From an uncultured Prevotellaceae bacterium (GTDB taxonomy: Bacteria; Bacteroidota; Bacteroidia; Bacteroidales; Bacteroidaceae): a stretch of 35,550 nt of DNA. Made by a program: the position numbers and the translations under genes. The notes under the pieces were generated by a model. The model was not told where the DNA came from and searched no databases. It was given only the letters and a program-made list of their open reading frames with translations. Of this stretch, positions 31,027 through 35,550 are shown in pieces. The stretch's first letter is position 1; each line of letters begins with the position of its first letter. The stretch is from positions 1 to 35,550 of the forward strand of contig ONLU01000026.1 of NCBI GenBank assembly GCA_900318795.1, written 5' to 3'.

Positions 31027-32250
31027 TCAGATTTTCTTAATAACTAATGCGCTGTTTGTACCACCGAAGCCAAAGGAGTTACTGAGCACGGTATTGACTT
31101 CCGTTTCGACGGTTGTTGCGGCAATATTGAGTCTCTCGGAATACTGGTCGGGATTCTCAAAGTTAATATTGGGGGCTACGAAGTGGTGCTGCATCATGAT
31201 GAGGCTATAGACGATCTCACTGGCACCTGACATCCAACACTCATGGCCAGTCATCGACTTGGTGCTGCTGATGAGGGCGTGGCAGCCATGAAACAGCTTG
31301 TCCAGCGCAAGGGCTTCGTACATGTCGCCCTGAATGGTGGAGGTGGCATGGGCATTGATGTAGTCTATGTTGTCCACGCCGACACCTGCATCCTGCATGG
31401 CTCGGGTCATAGCGATGACAGAACCGTTGTCACTGGGTTCGGAGATGCCACCGCCGTTGCTGGAGAATCCATAGCCCACAACCTCGGCCAGTATGGTGGC
31501 ACCTCGGGCAACGGCGTGCTCGTAGTCTTCGAGTACCAGCGCAGCAGCGCCTCCGCTGGGTATGAGTCCGTCACGGTCCTTGTCAAAAGGTCGACTGGCC
31601 TGTGTGGGCTCGTCCATGCGGATGGAGAAAGCTCCCAAGGCATCGAACGTTGCCATAGAGTAGTAGTTGGCCTCTTGGGCACCACCACACAGTATCGTGT
31701 CTTGAAGTCCCTGTCGGATAAGCATGTAGGCAAGTCCGATGGAGTGGCTGCCACTGGCACAGGCAGCACTGATGGTGAAGTTGACACCACGCAGATGGAA
31801 GATGGTGCTGAGGTTCATGTTGACCGTGGAATTCATGGACTGGAATACCAGACCATACCCCAGCATGGCAGAGTCGTGTTTCTGGTCCATGATACGGGAT
31901 GCCTCGATGACGGGTTTGGCAGAAGAGTCATTGCCGAAGATGCAGCCGACTTCGTGTTGACGCAGATAGACATCGTCGAGACCTGCCTGGGCAAAGGCTT
32001 GCCGACTGGCCATATAGGCATATTGGGCTTCCTCGGACATACCTGCACGAGTATGGCGGTCTACCATCTGCTTGGTAATAACAGGTGTCTCGACCACGCC
32101 TGTCAGCCCGGAACGGTATCCATATTCCAGTCTCTCGGGCTTTAGCCCAATGCCGGACTTGCCCTCAAAAAGCGATTGCCGGACAGTTTCTATATCGTTT
32201 CCCAGGCAGGACCATATCCCTATGCCTGTAATCACCACACGCTTTGTCAT
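31027..32250 (-). CDS. FabF-type beta-ketoacyl-ACP synthase next to the ketoreductase
   Basis: The 407-residue ketosynthase has all catalytic residues: Cys164 (AACASGSHS), His301 (NAHATST) and His336 (KSMTGHECWMSGASE), and ends in NSFGFGGTNSALVIKKI. The sequence GHECWMSGASE deviates from the usual GHxLGAAGxxE loop but keeps His and Glu. It is the second gene of the operon, 68 bases after the ketoreductase gene, a position matching the ketosynthase-ketoreductase pair of other aryl-polyene clusters. It probably does the repeated elongation. Whether it pairs with one of the truncated domains cannot be seen. Confidence 0.9.
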   Translation of the reverse strand: MTKRVVITGIGIWSCLGNDIETVRQSLFEGKSGIGLKPERLEYGYRSGLTGVVETPVITKQMVDRHTRAGMSEEAQYAYMASRQAFAQAGLDDVYLRQHEVGCIFGNDSSAKPVIEASRIMDQKHDSAMLGYGLVFQSMNSTVNMNLSTIFHLRGVNFTISAACASGSHSIGLAYMLIRQGLQDTILCGGAQEANYYSMATFDALGAFSIRMDEPTQASRPFDKDRDGLIPSGGAAALVLEDYEHAVARGATILAEVVGYGFSSNGGGISEPSDNGSVIAMTRAMQDAGVGVDNIDYINAHATSTIQGDMYEALALDKLFHGCHALISSTKSMTGHECWMSGASEIVYSLIMMQHHFVAPNINFENPDQYSERLNIAATTVETEVNTVLSNSFGFGGTNSALVIKKI

Positions 32251-32255
32251 TTGTT

Positions 32256-32318
32256 TACTTTAAACTTTGTCATCAAGTCATATAACATCAGCCATCTAAC
32301 ATCTGACCTCTCGCCTCT
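32256..32318 (+). repeat. Low-complexity spacer between ketoreductase and ketosynthase genes
   Basis: The spacer carries ACTTTAAACTTTGTC and ACATCAGCCATCTAACATCTGACC, words of the same kind as those at 859-895. No promoter or terminator is seen in it. Confidence 0.5.
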
Positions 32319-33050
32319 TCACGTATACAGTCCTCCATTGATATGAATGACCTCGCCAGTGATATAGGCTGCATCGTCGGAGGCCAGGAACGCAACCAAG
32401 GTTGCCACCTCTTCAGGACGACCAAAACGACCAGCGGGAATCAGTTTCTTCAGTTCGTCTTCAGGCAGGTCGCGGGTCATGTCGGTCTCTATGAAACCAG
32501 GAGCGATGGCATTGACGGTCACATGGCGAGGAGCCACCTCTTGGGCCAACGCTTTCGTGGCACCAATAAGAGCCGCCTTGGCTGCACTGTAGTTCGTCTG
32601 GCCTGGCAGACCTTTCACACCTGACAGCGAGGCGACATTGATAATACGCCCTCCGTGGTTCCTGGGCATCATGTGCTTCAACAGACGGCGCGTCAGGTAA
32701 AAGAATCCGTCGAGCGTAGTGCTCATAACCTGATGCCAATCTTCGTCTGACATCATAAACATCATGCTGTCACGACGGATGCCGGCATTGTTTACCAAAA
32801 TAGATATATAGTCATCAGGGTGCTGTTGCTCCCAGGAATCTATCGCATTTTCTACCTCAATCTTGTTGGATACGTCAAATGGCAACAACTCTGCCTTGCC
32901 GCCTGCTTGCTCCACAAGGTGCTTGGTGCGAGCGGCAGCGTCAGCATTGGAGTGATAGTTTATGATGACAGGCATGCCAAACTTGGCCAACCTAATGCAA
33001 ATGGACTGGCCAATGCCTCTTGAACCTCCTGTTACCAAAATGTACTTCAT
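32319..33050 (-). CDS. FabG-type 3-ketoacyl-ACP reductase, first gene of the polyene operon
   Basis: The 243-residue short-chain dehydrogenase reduces the 3-ketoacyl-ACP with NADPH. It has GGSRGIGQ at 8-15, NNAGI at 87-91 and the triad Ser141, Tyr154, Lys158 (YSAAK). Family-typical PGFIETDM and the C-terminal ITGEVIHINGGLYT complete the picture. The ATG at 33050 is 34 bases after the -7 box of a perfect promoter, so this is the first gene of the 20-kb unit. A housekeeping FabG is almost certainly elsewhere in the genome. Confidence 0.93.
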   Translation of the reverse strand: MKYILVTGGSRGIGQSICIRLAKFGMPVIINYHSNADAAARTKHLVEQAGGKAELLPFDVSNKIEVENAIDSWEQQHPDDYISILVNNAGIRRDSMMFMMSDEDWHQVMSTTLDGFFYLTRRLLKHMMPRNHGGRIINVASLSGVKGLPGQTNYSAAKAALIGATKALAQEVAPRHVTVNAIAPGFIETDMTRDLPEDELKKLIPAGRFGRPEEVATLVAFLASDDAAYITGEVIHINGGLYT

Positions 33051-33083
33051 CAGCTAAACCGTATTATGTAATATATAAGCATG

Positions 33084-33115
33084 CAAAAGTAACAATAAAA
33101 AATGGAATGGCAAAA
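33084..33115 (-). promoter_or_regulatory. Promoter of the 20-kb polyene operon
   Basis: On the minus strand TTTTG (33111-33115) is followed by 19 bases and TACTTTTG (33084-33091). No other promoter of this quality is evident between the closely packed genes down to 12861. I see no operator-like repeat next to it. Confidence 0.85.
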
Positions 33116-33146
33116 CTTTTATCGTAAAAAAAAGCCTTAGAATTTT

Positions 33147-33227
33147 CTATGACTTTTCGTTGGTGATCCGGTCGGGATTAACCCCAATAACGCGGATATT
33201 TGTTGCTACGTTTTGGAAGCCATACAC
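33147..33227 (-). CDS. Possible 26-residue peptide or gene remnant upstream of the operon
   Basis: A GTG-started frame reads VYGFQNVATNIRVIGVNPDR followed by six more residues and TAG. It has a protein-like composition and stands just upstream of the operon promoter, but no clear ribosome site precedes it. It could be the end of a decayed gene. I do not recognise it. The rest of the 33116-33366 gap is AT-rich with nothing else visible. Confidence 0.2.
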   Translation of the reverse strand: MYGFQNVATNIRVIGVNPDRITNEKS

Positions 33228-33366
33228 TTACGTGAATTCTACTTTCTGACGTTCATGCTAACCTCTAATTATTTTATAATCTTTATCGTCTGCAAAATTA
33301 AGCATTTTTTTCTTTACGACCAAACAATTTTTTGTTTTTTTCTTTAGTTGTTAAATATTTATTTTG

Positions 33367-33374
33367 TACCTTTG
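33367..33374 (+). promoter_or_regulatory. -7 box upstream of the small lipoprotein gene
   Basis: TACCTTTG in an AT-rich stretch, 255 bases before the lipoprotein ATG. The -33 is not clear; TTG at 33348-33350 stands 16 bases away. Confidence 0.55.
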
Positions 33375-33629
33375 CAGGCGAATATCGCAAGGTATTCTGT
33401 CCAGACCCAGTGTAGGTGACGACGTTAAAAGGTTTCGAGTTGTGCGGAAACCGCAACCACGATTTGGGGTCAATGACCCGCTGACAGCGCGAGCTTCAGC
33501 ATTCCACGGAGGGAAGGGCCTCCAGTTTCCAACAGTTATCACGGGAGTGACCGTTAGGTGACAGCTCACTCTTGTATAGGAAACATGCCCTTACTGGCTG
33601 TCTGAGGGCGCAACTTGAAACAAAACATT
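33375..33629 (+). promoter_or_regulatory. Long structured leader, or an RNA gene, before the lipoprotein
   Basis: The 255 bases between the -7 box and the ATG are higher in GC than the flanks and contain a row of local hairpins: GGTTTC with GAAACC, GGGTC-AAT-GACCC, GGAGG with CCTCC, and GAGTGA with TCACTC. It has no credible coding frame on the plus strand. I could not match it to SRP RNA, RNase P RNA, tmRNA or a riboswitch class that I know. It may be a regulatory leader or an independent RNA. Confidence 0.35.
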
Positions 33630-34136
33630 ATGAAGAAGAAAATCTTTAGTTTAATGATGTTGGCCTTGATGGGCTGCATGTGTACCACCTTCACGGCCTG
33701 CGGGGGTGATGACGATGACGATCTGCCCGGACAGGAAGTACCAGGCACAGTGACGTACTACGAACCATGCTTCGATTGGGGAAGCAACACCGATCACGTA
33801 AAGGCCTACATGTCCGGCTGGGATCTTGTTGAAACCAGTAACGACTATGCCCAGATGTATAGCAATGGTAGGAACACAACGACAGTCACCTACGCCTTCC
33901 TTGGCAGCGGTCATGGATTGAGCATGGTTACCGTGACTTACATCACTGGAAATACGCAGTACATCATCTCAGAAATCGAGAAGCGGTATAACATGACGCT
34001 TACGAAGGATGAAGCAAGCAGCAAAAAGGGTGATACGGTTTATTCTGGTAACGGTGTGATAGGTGGTAGAACTATCGCCGTATTACTGCATAGCACCGGT
34101 GCCACCGTCACTGTCATTTTTGGAATTCCTGACTGA
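33630..34136 (+). CDS. Small surface-type lipoprotein, function unknown
   Basis: The 168-residue protein starts with a lipoprotein signal peptide (lipobox F-T-A-C, Cys24) followed by GGDDDDDLPG, an acidic stretch of the kind that sends Bacteroidetes lipoproteins to the cell surface. I use ATG at 33630, with A-rich sequence upstream, in place of a TTG five codons earlier. The mature part includes DWGSNTDHVKAYMSGWDL and a C-terminal half rich in Thr, Val and Ile strands (GHGLSMVTVTYITGNTQYIISEIEKRYNM). This resembles small unnamed Bacteroidales lipoproteins with weak similarity to each other; no function is known to me. Confidence 0.8.
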   Translation: MKKKIFSLMMLALMGCMCTTFTACGGDDDDDLPGQEVPGTVTYYEPCFDWGSNTDHVKAYMSGWDLVETSNDYAQMYSNGRNTTTVTYAFLGSGHGLSMVTVTYITGNTQYIISEIEKRYNMTLTKDEASSKKGDTVYSGNGVIGGRTIAVLLHSTGATVTVIFGIPD

Positions 34137-34143
34137 TATAGCT

Positions 34144-34347
34144 ATGAGCAAGGAACTTTCATATTATCGGCAGTATCTGAAGAAGTATCTGGTCGATACC
34201 GATGACCCACGAAAGGACGTGGATGATTTCGTCGACTCCCGTACAGAATTGGCCGAACGGGAATATGAGGAACGCCGGCGTGACGGTCTGACCGTCGATC
34301 AGGCCCAGGAACGGGCCATAGCCGTACTGATGGATGGCGTAGATTGA
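34144..34347 (+). CDS. Short DUF1896-like protein
   Basis: The 67-residue charged protein begins MSKELSYYRQYLKKYL and continues with SRTELAEREYEERRRDGLTVDQAQERAIAVLMDG. This resembles the first half of DUF1896 proteins (LSYY...L, then a Tyr-Glu...RDG...A-E-A helix), which are normally about twice as long and common on Bacteroides conjugative elements. The gene starts seven bases after the lipoprotein stop. Function is unknown; the match is by eye. Confidence 0.55.
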   Translation: MSKELSYYRQYLKKYLVDTDDPRKDVDDFVDSRTELAEREYEERRRDGLTVDQAQERAIAVLMDGVD

Positions 34348-34451
34348 ACGATACGAGCTGCTGCCTGTTGGAGGATCGTGCGATTAAGTTCGTGTTTTTC
34401 GACTCCAATGGTGGCAGCTCTTCTATGGGCCGATAATTAAATCAATGTTAT

Positions 34452-34661
34452 ATGAAGATCACGGACGAGCAAAAGAAGTTGTTGCAGAACACGAAGTTAA
34501 TGGACGGTACGAACGCCTGGGAGTTCGTGCAGTCGAAGAGCGAGGCCGACAAACCCTGGCTAATCGCTGGGATACTGAGTTGTATGAAGAAGGGTTACAA
34601 TCTTCACGAGAGCGAGATTTGTTGGGAGACCCGGAATCTGCGATACGCACAGCTGCCTTGA
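34452..34661 (+). CDS. Small protein of unknown function
   Basis: A 69-residue frame from ATG at 34452 reads MKITDEQKKLLQNTKLMDG and continues through WEFVQSKSEADKPWLIAGIL to a C-terminal YNLHESEICWETRNLRY. The composition (Lys/Gln-rich start, amphipathic middle) is protein-like. An overlapping 82-residue frame at 34445-34693 starts seven bases earlier and is rich in Arg and Glu; only one is likely to be real, and I favour the first. I do not recognise it. The preceding 100 bases hold a distant inverted repeat (GAGCTGC 34355-34361, GCAGCTC 34414-34420). Confidence 0.4.
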   Translation: MKITDEQKKLLQNTKLMDGTNAWEFVQSKSEADKPWLIAGILSCMKKGYNLHESEICWETRNLRYAQLP

Positions 34662-34713
34662 CTGATGCCCCGGCGATTAGTGCCGAGCGGTAGGACAGGA
34701 GACAGTTTTTTTT

Positions 34714-34734
34714 GCTAAATCTTTAGCGTTTTAA
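34714..34734 (+). terminator. Weak hairpin after the small genes
   Basis: GCTAAA (34714-34719) pairs with TTTAGC (34722-34727) and is followed by GTTTTAAT; eight T residues precede it. It overlaps the end of the SLOG gene on the other strand. The stem is short, so it is a weak call. Confidence 0.3.
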
Positions 34735-35439
34735 TCCATTATTAATAGATATATCCTTTGCAATACCTACTAATACATTATCCAGTCGCTCCAGTTGCTC
34801 CTTGTTCAGCGCATGAATGCAGTCTATGGCTACTTTCTGCGCCAGGATCTTCCGGTGAGCAATGTCTGATTCCTCACTGATTTTGATTCTTGGGGTGCTA
34901 ATGGCCTTATAATAATCATTGAATGAGTCCTGAAGCCAGCGAATGCCCTTATGCATACCGTTGCCGGTAATGTGCTCTATCGCATACTGTGAAGTTTCGG
35001 CTCGGAGTTTGGCAATTTTTGGATCAACCGTCGCTGTTGCTGTCCGGCTTCGATTCGTGTCTATTGTCCTGATGACAAGTCCCTTCCTCTTCGCAGTCTC
35101 AATCATGTTTTTCGTTCCTCGTGATTGACCGTCCCAGAAGGCGATTAAGGCATCGGCATTGTCCGCCATCTTCGCGTTCCTGATGGGTCCGGCTTTCTTC
35201 TCATCATTGAGCCAGTCTGCAGGGAACTGCCGAATCTCATAGCCTCGCTCCCTGGCATAGCGTTCCCCCAGACGGTCGGCACCTCTGGCTGTGCCACTAA
35301 CTACAATTATATTACTGTCCTGTCTTTTAGAGGACAGGATGGCATCACATTTATCACGCAGCAACTGGTAGTCGCTGAAATCTCGCGTTCCTGCAATGAT
35401 CACCCGAAATTCTGGTTTGCTCTTTTCTGAATTTTCCAT
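34723..35439 (-). CDS. SLOG/DUF2493 (YspA-like) nucleotide-binding protein
   Basis: The 238-residue protein has an N-terminal SLOG-superfamily Rossmann domain of the DUF2493 type: FRVIIAGTRDFSDYQLL at about 11-27, IIVVSGTARGADRLGERYA at about 44-62, then ADALIAFWDGQSRGTKNMIETAKRKGL. Such folds bind nucleotides or nucleotide-derived signals, and DUF2493 proteins are frequent on mobile elements and prophages. The C-terminal 110 residues (AKLRAETSQYAIEHITG onward) are helical and not part of DUF2493 as I know it; they may give a special role. It stands alone on the minus strand. Confidence 0.82.
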   Translation of the reverse strand: MENSEKSKPEFRVIIAGTRDFSDYQLLRDKCDAILSSKRQDSNIIVVSGTARGADRLGERYARERGYEIRQFPADWLNDEKKAGPIRNAKMADNADALIAFWDGQSRGTKNMIETAKRKGLVIRTIDTNRSRTATATVDPKIAKLRAETSQYAIEHITGNGMHKGIRWLQDSFNDYYKAISTPRIKISEESDIAHRKILAQKVAIDCIHALNKEQLERLDNVLVGIAKDISINNGLKR

Positions 35440-35452
35440 AAGCTTATTTTCG

Positions 35453-35550
35453 CACTAGTGTCCACTAAAAAATAGCGGAGATGTTTGTAAATTACTTAAA
35501 TATAGAGTTTTAGAGCAGAAAATTGACGGTGACGATTTGAATTGACTACT
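35453..35550. other. Gap at the right edge, possibly with an insertion-sequence end
   Basis: The palindrome CACTAGTG (35453-35460) is followed by TGTCCACTAAAAAATAGCGG and AT-rich sequence. A start like this could be an insertion-sequence terminus, but the window ends before a transposase could be seen. No gene is visible in this stretch. Confidence 0.2.

Noticed and set aside
12861-33050. True flexirubin cluster with dialkylresorcinol head group
   Set aside because: No DarA/DarB-type pair and no ammonia lyase could be found on either strand, so only the polyene part can be claimed.
33351-33569. Minus-strand 72-codon frame in the leader region
   Set aside because: It lies opposite the hairpin-rich leader and covers its promoter; composition is not protein-like.
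34445-34693. 82-codon frame overlapping the small gene at 34452
   Set aside because: Arg/Glu-rich reading typical of an out-of-frame shadow; the 69-codon frame has a better composition, though the choice is not certain.

Overview
This window most likely comes from a Prevotella-like member of the Bacteroidales. The evidence is promoters of the Bacteroidetes type (TTG/TTTG, 19 bases, TAnnTTTG), A-rich ribosome binding sites, a B12 uptake locus of the BtuB/BtuG/BtuF/BtuC kind, acid-rich lipoprotein N-termini and an archaeal-type ProS. The assignment is by family resemblance only.

Layout. (1) 1-7000 is housekeeping: the start of a membrane sensor-like protein, mtgA, an OmpA-type lipoprotein, proS with a clear terminator, a candidate small RNA, then a tight four-gene operon (nitroreductase, DUF2520 Rossmann protein, KdsC-like phosphatase, Maf) and a divergent FemAB/GNAT-type transferase. 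(2) 6950-12490 is a vitamin B12 import operon on the minus strand, with a good promoter, a cobalamin riboswitch, btuB, a BtuG-like surface lipoprotein, a BtuF-like binding protein and a BtuC-like permease; no ATPase gene is present. (3) 12861-33115 is the centrepiece: about 20 kb and 21 genes on the minus strand behind one well-formed promoter, mostly overlapping or a few bases apart. It encodes a type II fatty-acid/polyketide-like machine of the aryl-polyene/flexirubin kind: three full ketosynthases, two truncated ketosynthase-like domains, a ketoreductase, two hotdog dehydratases, three acyl carrier proteins, an acyl-activating ligase, a thioesterase, a methyltransferase, two lipid acyltransferase proteins (one fused to a GT2 glycosyltransferase), two CrtI-like FAD oxidoreductases, a secreted esterase, a LolA-type carrier fused to a four-helix transporter, and an MMPL exporter. 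The likely product is a methylated, membrane-anchored polyene lipid assembled on ACP, attached to a glycolipid or phospholipid and moved to the outer membrane. The product itself is inferred. (4) 33116-35550 is accessory: a structured leader and a small lipoprotein, a DUF1896-like small gene, an unrecognised small gene and a SLOG/DUF2493 gene.

Most unusual points: a one-piece transporter-LolA fusion; a ketosynthase with no stop codon at its expected end, running into an out-of-frame truncated ketosynthase with no start codon; a second ketosynthase fused in frame to a truncated ketosynthase; low-complexity intergenic-type sequence serving as in-frame protein linkers; and two candidate structured RNAs with promoters. 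No tRNA, rRNA, CRISPR array or complete insertion sequence was seen.
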